From Pinus tabuliformis (Eukaryota > Streptophyta > Pinopsida > Pinales > Pinaceae): 64,000 bases of DNA. The translations under genes and the position numbers were made by a program. The stretch's first letter is position 1, and the number at the start of each line of letters is the position of its first letter. The notes under the pieces are model-generated. The model was given only the letters and a program-made list of their open reading frames with translations. It made no database searches and was not told where the DNA came from. Of the stretch, positions 1 to 9,551 are shown piece by piece. The stretch spans positions 513,154,102 through 513,218,101 of the forward strand of contig CM062805.1 in the NCBI GenBank assembly GCA_031772625.1, given 5' to 3'.

Positions 1-6
1 GAAAGG

Positions 7-822
7 GTGGTAAAGAAAACTCATGATGAGAACAAAATAAATGTTGATCATGATTTCATAGACTCTAATGTTGGATTAAAGACTTACGATGTTCCAAAAA
101 TCGATAGGAGGAAGTTTGATGGCAAGGATCCCGGAACATGGATACTACAGATGGAGCAATTATTCGATCTCCATAATGTGCAAAACACACAAAAGGTATG
201 TATTGCAACTTTATATTTGGAACCAAATCAGTTTGTATGGTATCGATGGCTTTGCTCTCATAAAAAAATTTTCACTTGGGCAATTTTTACGGAAGAAATG
301 ATAGCACATTATGAGGATACAAAAAGCAACACCTTTTTTAGCCAATTGATAAATCTCAAACAAAATGGTTCAATGATGGAGCACATTGAGGACTTCCAAA
401 AATTGAACACAAGGGTAAAAGATATTCCAGAGGAGCATAGGATTGATGAGTTCATATGGACTTTAAAGGATAATATCGAACATGAGGTTCGCCTTTGGGA
501 ACCTGATTCATTGGAGAAGGCATTTAGGTTAGCAAGAAAAATGGAAAGCAAAATTATGGCAACCACAAAGCCTACCACTCACAACTATAAAGATGGAAGT
601 GTTTTTGCCCCTAGCCTTCCACAACCTACAAGGTTGACACCACAAAAATTGGAAGAAAAAAGAGCAAAAAGGCTTTGTTACAATTGTGATAGCAAATACA
701 CTAAAGGTCATAAGTGTGCTAAGAAGAAATTATTCTACATAGATTGTGAAGAGGAGGAAGAAAAGGAACAAGAAATGTCAAAAGAAGAGGATATACTCCA
801 GGAAAAAACCCTAGATAAATGA
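7..822 (+). CDS. gag polyprotein of A1 (5'-partial frame)
   Basis: A 271-codon open frame already open at the window edge; the apparent first codon is GTG, so the real start is probably upstream. It shows a retrotransposon capsid region (residues about 35-180, with a WILQMEQLF-type motif and a WYRW segment). A basic linker follows, then a zinc knuckle at about residue 225 of the form C-x2-C-x7-H-x-C. It ends in a glutamate/lysine-rich tail. Gag would build the virus-like particle that packages element RNA. It closes with TGA and the protease follows four bases later in the same frame, so the stop may be a decayed codon of a gag-pol fusion. Confidence 0.8.
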   Translation: MVKKTHDENKINVDHDFIDSNVGLKTYDVPKIDRRKFDGKDPGTWILQMEQLFDLHNVQNTQKVCIATLYLEPNQFVWYRWLCSHKKIFTWAIFTEEMIAHYEDTKSNTFFSQLINLKQNGSMMEHIEDFQKLNTRVKDIPEEHRIDEFIWTLKDNIEHEVRLWEPDSLEKAFRLARKMESKIMATTKPTTHNYKDGSVFAPSLPQPTRLTPQKLEEKRAKRLCYNCDSKYTKGHKCAKKKLFYIDCEEEEEKEQEMSKEEDILQEKTLDK

Positions 823-825
823 GAA

Positions 826-1253
826 ATGAATCCGACCATATCTTGTAGTGCATTGGCTGGAATTACCACTCCTCAAACTATCAAGATAGAAGGACATATC
901 AAGAAGAAAAAGGTAATCGTGTTGATTGATTCGAGAAGTACCCTATGTCTAGCACCAGAGTGTCAAGTGATGGTTGCAAGTGGAGGACCCATAAATTGCT
1001 CCGGAAAGTGTCATAATATCAAGCTATCCATGGAAGGAATAGCCCAATGCTTTCCATTCCAATGGGTGGTGTTGATGTTCTACTAAGAGTCCAATGGCTA
1101 CAATCCTTGGGTATAATAGCTTTTAATTTTCAAGAACTTTTCATGAAATTTTGTGTGGAAGGAAAGGAAGTTGAATTAAGGGGTATGGTAGGGAATCCAG
1201 GAAAGATAATAAGCTCCAACGGTATAACAAAGCTTCTAAAGAAGGAACAATGA
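826..1253 (+). pseudogene. Aspartic protease region of A1, broken
   Basis: The linker segment (TISCSALAGITTPQTI region) leads into VLIDSRST, where the usual active-site D-S/T-G triad reads D-S-R. The frame then shifts near 1040-1080 into another frame that carries the downstream ILLGVQWL-like segment of retroviral-type proteases. In the related element A2 the same segment reads IDSGST, so the A1 change is a private loss of the catalytic glycine. The protease would have matured Gag-Pol. This copy cannot be active. Confidence 0.75.
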
Positions 1254-2660
1254 GGCGTAATTGCACAATTATATTCGCTAGAGGTTTCCACATCGAAATC
1301 ATCTATTTCTCTAGATCTCCAAAATGTTTTGGATAATCATTCCAAGGTATTTGAGACTCCCAAAGGCCTCCCTCCTATTCGTGATCATTATCATGCTATT
1401 CATTTGATTCCAGGAAGTGTTCCTCCAAACATCAAGTCATACAGGTATCCCTATGCCCAAAAGAGTGAAATTGAACGTATGGTTGCAGAAATGTTAGAGG
1501 TTGGTATAATTCAACCTAGTCAAAGTTCTTTCTCTGCTCCAGTAGTATTGGTGCACAAGAAGGATGGATCATGGCCATGTGTCCATATTTTAGGGAGCTC
1601 AACAAGCTCACTATTAAAGATAAATTTCCCATTCCTATCATTGATGAATTATTGGATGAATTGCATGGATCAATTTACTTCACCAAGTTGGATCTTCGTT
1701 CAGGATATCATCAAATCAGAATGAAGACTGAAGACATTCTTAAAACAACATTTAGAAATCATGAGGTTCATTATGAATTTGTGTTCATGCCTTTTGGCCT
1801 TACCAATGCACCTTCTACATTTCAAGGTTTGATGAATTCCATTTTCAAACCCTTCCTTAGAAAATTTGTGTTAGTATTTTTTGATGATATACTAATCTAC
1901 AGCAAGTCCTAGAAGGATCATGTTCAACATGTTGACAGGGTGCTCAAACTATTGGAGGAGAAACAAGTATATGCAAAAATCTCCAAATGTTTTTTTGGAG
2001 TACAAGAGGTGGAATATTTAGGTCATATTGTATCTCATGAAGGTGTTAAGGTAGACCCTAGCAAAATTAAAGCCATTGAGGAATGGAAATCCCCACATCC
2101 ATAAAGCATGTGCGAGGATTTCTCAGGTTGATGGGGTATTATCGCAAGTTTGTTAAGAATTATGGGAGAATAGTAGCACCTCTAACAACATTATGCATTT
2201 TCATGGACTCCAGAAGCAATAAAGGCCTTCGAACATCTTAAAGAGGCAATGTGCCAAGCACCGATCTTAGTTATGTCAGACTTCACAAAAACCTTTATTA
2301 TGGAATGTGATGCTTTAGGAAATGGAATTGGTGTTATTTTAATGTAAGATGAAAGACCCATTGCTTTCGAAAGTCGTCCAATCAAAGGAAAGTATTTACA
2401 CAAAGCTATTTATGAGAAGGAAATGTTGGCAATACTACATGCACTTAAGAAATGGCGACCCTACCTAATGGGAAGACACTTCAAGGTAAAAATGGATCAT
2501 TGTAGTGTTAAATACTTCTTATAACAAAGATTATCCTCTGAAGAGAAACAAAAATGGGTCACAAAGATGTTGGGTTATGACTTTGAAGTCATCTACAAAA
2601 AAGGGAAGCAAAATTTTGTGGCAGATGCAATCTCAAGAAAGGATGAGGGTGTGGAAGCAT
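1254..2660 (+). pseudogene. Reverse transcriptase and RNase H of A1, broken
   Basis: From about 1329 the frame reads the RT fingers ([24 protein letters not shown]). It shifts near 1580, then continues through the palm with [12 protein letters not shown] and [12 protein letters not shown]. The catalytic block FFDDIL, which retains both aspartates, is at about 1880-1900. Stops follow at about 1912 and 2103 and further frame changes to 2400. RNase H sequence (DALGNGIGVIL region, then KKGKQNFVADAISRK) runs to about 2640. The enzyme copied element RNA into cDNA. At least three stops or frameshifts make this a pseudogene. Confidence 0.85.
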
Positions 2661-4101
2661 TGTTATGCGTCATTTATATTATCCAACCAGATTGGATAAA
2701 TGAAGCTAGGGATGAATGGAAGAATGACGAAGAAGTGTGGGCACCCATTCAAAAGTTACAACAAGATCCCAGTACAACTGATACATTTAGCTGGAAAAAT
2801 GACTTGTTATGGTACAAAGATCGCTTATACCTATGTAAGAATTCCAAACTCAAACAAAAGATTCTTATGGAATTACACACTACTCCCTTAGGAGGGCACT
2901 TAGAATTTTTAAAAACTTACCACAGGGTTAAGAAGGATTTTTTTTGGGATGGCCTTAAATAGGATATTCAAAAGTTTTCCAACAAAATAATGTTGAAAAA
3001 ATTAAGACCCCAAGTCTATTACAACCTTTATCCATTCCAAGCCAACGTTGGGAGGAGGTTTCAATGGATTTTATCACGGGCTTACCCAAGTCCAAAGGAA
3101 AGAGTGTCATCATGGTGGTATTTGATAGACTTACCAAGTATGCACACTTCTGTGCATTATCACATCCATTTAAAACCAATACAATTTCTACTGCATTTAT
3201 GGAAATAATTCAAAAGATACATGGAAACCCAAGGATTATTGTAAGCGACAGACATCCCATTTTCACTGGAAATTTTTGGACATAATTATTTTCTTGTCTC
3301 GGTACTCAGTTAGCTCATAGCTCATCTTATCATCCTCAATCTAATGGGCAAACTGATATAGTAAACAAATGTTTGTAAGGATATCTTCGTTGCTTCGTAT
3401 CTGATAAACGGACACAATGGGTCAAATGGTTGCCTTTGACTAAATGGTGGTATAAAACTTCCTTCCATACTGCAGCAAAAATGAACCCATTTATGGCACT
3501 TTATGGATATCATCCGCCATCCATCACATCATATTTAAGAGAAAATTCTAAGGTTCAAGCAGTGGAACATCACATCGAGCATCAACAACAAGTTCTCCAA
3601 CTCTTAAAGGATAACCTCACATTGGCACAAAATAGAATGAAACAACAGGCAGATCAACATCGCAACGAAAGAATTTTTGAAGTAGGTGACTGGGTATTCC
3701 TATGGCTACAACCATATAAACAAATGTCCCTTAAGCAAGCTAAGAAGGATAATAAATTATCACCAAAGTATTATGGTTCACACAAGGTGTTGCAAAAGAT
3801 TGGTACTATGGCATACAAATTGGAGCTTCCTGCAGCTTCCCGAGTGCACCCAGTTTTCCATGTTTCATGTTTAAAGAAGGTTATAGGTGACAAGCTCCCA
3901 GTTCAAACAATATTGCCAGAACTTGACGAGGAAGGAAAAATCATATTGGAACCGGAAGCAGTCGCAGAAACAAGAACTCGATAGCTACGGAATCGATCAA
4001 TTTCGGAGTATCTCATCAAGTGGAAGAACTTATCCACTGAAGATTCCACATGGGAGGATGAGAATTTTATAGAGAAGCATCCAGAACTACTCAAGCATTG
4101 A
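2661..4101 (+). pseudogene. Integrase and chromodomain of A1, broken
   Basis: The zinc-binding N-terminus (HTTPLGGHLEFLKTYHRV) is followed by a stop at about 2960 and a frame change. The catalytic core from 3064 has MDFITGLPKS, then VSDRHPIFTG, then NGQTDIVN, where the third catalytic residue of the DDE triad is Asp instead of Glu. Stops lie at about 3283 and 3376. The C-terminal region (GDWVFLWLQPY) and GPF-type strand follow in one clean frame to 3984. After a TAG the same frame continues into a chromodomain (EYLIKWKNL...STWEDENF), ending at TGA 4099-4101. Chromodomains steer chromovirus integration to modified histones. Confidence 0.85.
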
Positions 4102-4130
4102 GGACAACACTTTTCAGAAGGAGAGGGGCA

Positions 4131-4462
4131 TGTTAGATCCCTATAATACTAGTGATTCCCCCATTACTATTTTCATTGTAGCCCTTATTGTTATTATTGT
4201 CCCCCTATTGCCTCCATATTGTTATTAGTGTGCCCCATAGAAACCCATTATTGTTATTATTGTGCCGTTATGTTATTACAGTTATGTCGGCTTGATTATA
4301 TTGTGACCCCTTAGACTCCTATATATAGAAGGAAGGTTTAGTCATTCGTATCATCCAAGAATTGTTCATTGTGTAATGTAAAGGAGGTTGCCCCCTCGAA
4401 GAGGCTGAATTCTAATGTGTTGATCTATATTTTCTATCTTTTTGTGAGTTGGTTTCATAACA
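4131..4462 (+). repeat. 3' LTR of A1 (332 bp)
   Basis: It starts TGTTAG right after the purine tract and ends CATAACA. It aligns along its whole length with the two LTRs of A2. A TATATATA box is at 4320-4327, and the U3 part has imperfect repeats of a TATTGTTATTATTGTGCCC-type unit. The 5' partner is outside the window, so no target duplication can be checked. Confidence 0.9.
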
Positions 4463-6150
4463 CATTTCCTGGATAGCCATGTGTTGTAGCGGCTACAACC
4501 ACCTCCAAAATTTTTCCTTCGCTTCATTTTGGAGCCTCCCTACTAAATTCTCAACACCTCATCTTACATTGCCTAGTAAATTTTTCTTTCGTTGATTTTT
4601 ATCTTTTGATTTACAACTTGTGTTCTCTTACTTGCTTTGTTGTCTAACCACAAGTTAACCTCCTCTGACTTGGTTGCAAACCGATTCTAGCATTGCCTTG
4701 ATGATTTGCGCAATCCTAGAGAGAAACCAACCTTTCTCTCAGGAAATGTACAGTTCAACCCAACAATGAGATTCAACTTCAGAATTGCACAGACCCAGCT
4801 TACATCTTGTCTTCAGTTGGGCGCAGAGCATGAGAGGCAGTCAAACCCACTCAGCCCAGGAATTGCACAGAAGAATTCCCTCAACTTTTGTCTAATGCAT
4901 GTGCCGTTTCGATGCCTAGAACTACATAATTTCTCCATGCATTCATAACAACATTTCCCAAAAAAGAAAAAGAAAAAAACCTCCCTAAAAAATAGGGATC
5001 TATTTTTAACAGTTGGAGTTACACTTGACTTAATTTTAGAAACTACTGCCATATGTCGCTTTTTCCTAGATTTTTGGCCTTTGAGTCATAAACCCTAAAT
5101 CGATCATATCTATTTAATGGACACTGCCAGAGCTCATTTTCACATTCGACCTTGGAGCTCTGGCATTCCCGGGGCATCTAGGAACCTTCGATACAGTTGG
5201 CACAACTTTTCCGGGTAAGTCTTGATTTTCTTGTCTTTTGATGTTTTATCTGTAGCTTTCATTTCCTTGGCTTGTGAGAGTGTTTTTTTACACATTTTAT
5301 TGAATTGCCACAGCAATTTTGATTTTTTTTAGCTTGTAGAAGTGTTTTTCTAATTTTTGCATTGCCTTTCCTAAGCATCGCATGCATAACCCAGTTTTTG
5401 CACCAATGGTCGTCATTGTAGGGACTCTCCCTACAAGCTTCATTTTTCTTCTGTTTAACTAATTCTTTCATTTTTTTGATTGCATGCATCACAATTCACT
5501 CAGATTTTCACCAACCTTCTCTCACACATTCAGATCTGCTCGTTTTCATGTTGACCCTAGACAGATCTGAGCCTCCTTGTCCTAGATCTAGCTCTTCCCG
5601 ACATGCACTATGAATTTATGTATCTCGAGGACCTACCTTGGATCCATGAATTACTCAGAGGCTGCCAATGACTGGCTCCAACTGCACATTGCGTAGTTCC
5701 AGGGGAGCCAGTACCAGACTCTTTCTCACTGCGATTGTGCAATGTGTAGTCCCAACCAGCATCAAAACCAAACTAAACTGCACATTGTGCAGTTCCAGTC
5801 ATCAGTAAGCCAACTAGACCACGTATTGCACAGTTCCAGTTATCATCACCTCTCACTAGTAGTTGGGATTTTGCAATGCGCAGTCCCAATTGACAATCCC
5901 TCACCTCTAAAACACATAATTGTGCAATCTTGCCCAGCATTTTCCTAGTTTGTTGCATGATCGGTCCTTGAAGTGATTTTTATTTCAAGCTAACATTTGC
6001 ATGCCATGACAATCCTCTCTACCTCCAAGTACAACAGCTGTTGAGCAGCTCTTCAGTAGTATAGGTAGCATGGCTTCCAAGAGAGCTAGATCAAAGGATA
6101 TTGTAGAGAGCAGCAATGGAGATGTAGTTGAACATGTGTTAATGAACTTG
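4463..6150. other. Unassigned DNA between A1 and D1
   Basis: No gene is supported. The open frames here are short and lack family motifs. The stretch holds the degenerate repeat described at 5683-5930. From about 6030 to 6150 there is a short, possibly coding stretch that seems to continue beyond D1 at 9552. The last five bases, ACTTG (6146-6150), are the left target duplication of D1. Confidence 0.5.
5683..5930 (+). repeat. Six degenerate copies of a GCACATTGTGCAGTTCCAG-like motif
   Basis: Related 16-20 base motifs begin at about 5683, 5737, 5779, 5824, 5871 and 5921, at intervals of roughly 42-54 bases. The core alternates between TTGCACAGTTCCAG and TTGCAATGCGCAGTCCCA forms. Looser relatives occur at about 4750-4870. 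The function is unknown. Confidence 0.6.
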
Positions 6151-6792
6151 TGATCCGGATTTAAGCAGGAACGCAATAGATTACAGAGATAACCATAAAT
6201 ACAGAGATGCGATAACCATAAAAACAGAGATGCAGCGGAAATAATACTTCATTTCATTAATGGACAATACTGAGATATGCTTACAAATAGAAATAACCCA
6301 GCTAGGGCGATGGTAGCTTATCTCTGAGAAGAGATGTGTCGGCTACATGCCTCTGAACTATTTCGAACTGTCTTACAATGAGGCTCGAGGGCCTATTTAT
6401 TGTTGAGAAACAATGGAAAACCCTTCACATTCCAAAACCTAACCCTAGAAGATGAAACGCCAAATTGTGGGCCCCGTTTTTGGGTAAGTTGGTACATCAA
6501 CTTCCCGGGGTCGTAACTTTGGCATACGATCTTCGTTTTACGCGCATGATAACCCGTTGGAAAGATCTCTATGAGGACTACAACAGAAAAGACGATTTTT
6601 TCCCAAAAAAATGAGCAAGATTTCCCAAAAAACGTCGTTTAGGGCCTCAAAACGGCTCCGGAAGTTTAGGACCCGAAAAACTACTAAAAATAGTAAACTG
6701 CGCTATAATTAAGGAAACTGAAAATGTTGAGAGTAACAATGGTGGGGGTCCAGGTGGACTTGGCAGGTGGCCACCAATATCCACCTAGATCA
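6151..6792 (-). repeat. 3' LTR of D1 (left copy)
   Basis: It begins TGATCC and ends GGATCA-like (here AGATCA) in plus orientation, giving the short inverted termini expected of an LTR. It is nearly identical to 8900-9551. The main length difference is about 10 bases near 6600 against 9350-9390. Confidence 0.92.
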
Positions 6793-6803
6793 TTCCTCCC
6801 CCC

Positions 6804-7163
6804 TTAGGAAGCAATGGTCCCCATTGCGTTCAGTTCCTCCCTGAGATGAGGAAGCTTCTGCTGAGCTGGGTCTCTGGTGAGCTGTTCTGCAATCTCTGAT
6901 GTGTCCAGAAATGGTGGGGAGCATGGTCAGAGACGGTCCACATTGAACACTCGGTGCAAGCGAAGGAATGGCGGAATGCTGTGCTTCAAAGCATTGTTTC
7001 CCGTAGCCTTGTTACTGGTGTAAGGACCATGTCGAAGTGGTCTGAGTTTCTGATGGGTTCTGGTAAGGCGCTCCCTCTGCAAATGTAACCAAACTTTGTC
7101 GCCCACCTGAAACTTGTGTGGTACCCCTCCGGGTAAGGAGAAGTTGTTCCTGTGTTCTGTCAC
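6804..7163 (-). pseudogene. Integrase C-terminal remnant of D1
   Basis: On the minus strand the segment reads HKFQVGDKVWLHLQRERL...LRPLRHGPY...FLRLHRVFNVDRL. This is the SH3-like C-terminal region of a Ty3 integrase. A stop near 6927 interrupts it before the remaining tail, which ends at about 6804 next to the LTR. No zinc domain or catalytic core precedes it. The upstream junction falls at about 7164-7280, directly against the protease end. The same junction is present in D2. Confidence 0.8.
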
Positions 7164-7280
7164 GACTGTATCCCTCTGTTGCTGCTGCTGTGTGGAGGAA
7201 CCCTTCGCGGGGGTTATGGATGTAGCAACGATCTTCCCCTTACTTTGGGAGTGAACCAGACAGAAAATAAATTTCCTAGT

Positions 7281-8858
7281 CTATGAGATGAGCTTGTTGC
7301 CTTTCTTAGCAGTGATCAAAGAGGTGGCGGTAGGTGGGGCTACCTCCAGTATCCTGTATAATGAATTATCCAAAGAAATGATGACGGCGCGAGGCCTTGA
7401 CTCATACACAGCATGTCGCCTCCACAAGTATGGCTGGCCTAATAGTACATCACAAACATCCAGAGGTGTAACATCACACAATACCTCGTCTGTGAAGGGC
7501 TTGATGCTGTATGGAAGGCGACACTGCTGGCGAACTTTGAGATCTCGTCCTTCGTGAAGCCAACCGATACTGTACGGATGTGGGTGTGGTGTAGTTGGTA
7601 GGCCCAACCACTTCACGACCTCTACTGAAATGAGGTTCTTTTGGCTGCCACTGTCAACAATGAATTGCAGCGGCGAACCCTTCACCCACATCTGTGAGTG
7701 GAAAAGACGTTCCCCCTCCTCTGGATCTTCGGGCTCATTTTTCTGGATCTTGGCAGTAGCAACAGTGGCGCTGGGATCCGCATCAATGATCTGCTTCCCT
7801 TTGTCATTCCCCTTGTCGGGTTCTGACTCAGAGTCGGAACATGCATCTGATTCGGAAGCCTTCAACTCGGCCACCAGCGACTGCTTGGTCCGACACTCAC
7901 TTGTGTTATGAGTGGGACTCTTGTGGAACTCACACCACTTTCCTGTGTCCTTCTTCGGCTTCATGGTGTTGTTCTTTTCTTGCAGCTTAGAGGGGTTGTC
8001 TTGGGTCACCCCGCCTTGGCTTTGTCCTTTGGGCTTCGGATTTGCAGATCCAAAGTCTCGCTTCTTCTGTTTGAACTTTTGCTCGATTTTGACAGCGTAT
8101 CGGTATGCTATGCCGAGTGAGGAGATGTTCAAGAACTCCATCTCTTCCTGGATGTATCTGTGTAGGCAGCCGCGGTATTTGAGTACCAGATGCAGCTCAG
8201 AATCTTTGATACCCAACTATGTGCGAAGGGTATGAAAAATATTTGTGAACTCTGGTACATCTTGGTCTCGTCCCTGCCGCAGTGTGGTCCATTTGATGTA
8301 TTTGTCCTCATAGCTTTTGACAGGGTAGTACTGCTCCTTGATGGCATCCCGGAAGTCATTCCAAGTGGGTGTGGCTGAAAACAGTGAGCCTGTACTTTCA
8401 TCCTTCTGCTCGCAGTATGTTTCCCACCAGTCCTTGGCGTGGGGGGCTGCTTTGAGAAGAGCGAAAACAATCTTTTCCCGACTTGAAAATTCATGAACAG
8501 TAAAATACCCATCTAGCAGATTTAACCATTTATCTACGGCATCTGCGTCTATTTGACCCTCGAAGATGGGGATTTCGAAATTAACTTGTACCTTAAATGG
8601 TGTGGCGTTTCCAGAGTAGCTGTTGGAAGCCGATGCGTTGCCTCTGGGTAGCCGCTAAAGGATCTGCGCAAAGCTATCCATCATCGCGTTCCTTTGCCGC
8701 TCGAGGGCTTCTTCGAGCAAGATTCTGATAGGATCTCCTGCCCCCTCGTCTTTCTTCTCATCGGCCATGGGAGGTCGTCGAGATTTGCGAGGCTGGTCTT
8801 GCAAAGGTTCGACCAATTCAAGCCCTAACTCCTTATATCTCGACCTCGTTGGGGACAT
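7281..8858 (-). pseudogene. gag-protease of D1, two in-frame stops
   Basis: Read from 8858 to 7281 in one frame. A charged N-terminus (KSRRPPMADEKK) is followed by a capsid region with KWLNLLDGYFTVHEF and HAKDWWETYCEQ motifs. The nucleocapsid is basic, with a C-x2-H-x4-H-x4-C knuckle (CEFHKSPTHNTSEC). The aspartic protease has the intact active site FIVDSGSQKNLI and the later strand CDVLLGQPYLW. In-frame TAG codons at 8655-8657 and 8217-8219 break it. The first corresponds to CAG in D2. Gag and protease are the functions a particle-forming non-autonomous element might keep. Confidence 0.85.
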
Positions 8859-8899
8859 GCAAAGAAAAATAGAGAAAAAGCGGACCGCTCTGATACCAC

Positions 8900-9551
8900 T
8901 GATCCGGATTTAAGCAGGAACGCAATAGATTACAGAGATAACCATAAATACAGAGATGCGATAACCATAAAAATAGATATGCAGCGGAAATAATACTTCA
9001 TTTCATTAATGGACAATACTGAGATATGCTTACAAATAGAAATAACCCAGCTAGGGCGATGGTAGCTTATCTCTGAGAAGAGATGTGTCGGCTACATGCC
9101 TCTGAACTATTTCGAACTGTCTTACAATGAGGCTCGAGGGCCTATTTATTGTTGAGAAACAATGGAAAACCCTTCACATTCCAAAACCTAACCCTAGAAG
9201 ATGAAACGCCAAATTGTGGGCCCCGTTTTTGGGTAAGTTGGTACATCAACTTCCCGGGGTCGTAACTTTGGCATACGATCTCCGTTTTACCCGCATGATA
9301 GCCCGTTGGAAAGATCTCTATGAGGACTACAACGGAAAAGACGATTTTTTAACTAAAAAATCACGGAGCAAGATTTCCCAAAAAACGTAAACGTCGTTTA
9401 AGGCCTCAAAACGGTTCCGGAAGTTTAGGACCCGAAAAACTGCTAAAAATAGTAAATTGCGCTATAATTAAGGAAACTGAAAATGTTGAGAGGAACAATG
9501 GTGGGGGTCCAGGTGGACTTGGCAGGTGGCCACCAATATCCACCTGGATCA
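8900..9551 (-). repeat. 5' LTR of D1 (right copy)
   Basis: A 652 bp match to the left LTR with TGATCC and GGATCA ends. One base separates it from the primer-site complement at 8887-8898, which fixes the orientation as minus. Confidence 0.92.

Larger units (their letters stand above)
1..4462 (+). mobile_element. Element A1: 3' part of a chromodomain Ty3/gypsy retrotransposon
   Basis: The order gag, protease, reverse transcriptase, RNase H, integrase, chromodomain, polypurine tract and 3' LTR is read on the plus strand. The gag zinc finger of the form C-x2-C...GH-x-C and the C-terminal chromodomain place it among plant chromoviruses, probably near the Reina-type clade (inference). The 5' LTR and primer site lie left of the window. 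The pol part has several stops and frame changes, so this copy is dead. The polypurine tract is at 4117-4130 (GAAGGAGAGGGGCA region), immediately before the LTR. Confidence 0.9.
6151..9551 (-). mobile_element. Element D1: complete non-autonomous Ty3-type LTR element (gag-protease only)
   Basis: Two LTRs (6151-6792 and 8900-9551) bound a 2.1 kb interior. A perfect 5 bp duplication ACTTG flanks it (6146-6150 and 9552-9556). Read on the minus strand, a primer-binding site complementary to initiator tRNA-Met follows the 5' LTR (GCTCTGATACCA on the plus strand at 8887-8898). Then come gag-protease and a short integrase C-terminal remnant. A purine tract (plus-strand TCCTCCCCCC at about 6794-6803) precedes the 3' LTR. 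RT, RNase H and the integrase core are absent, so it must have been mobilised in trans. Confidence 0.93.
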
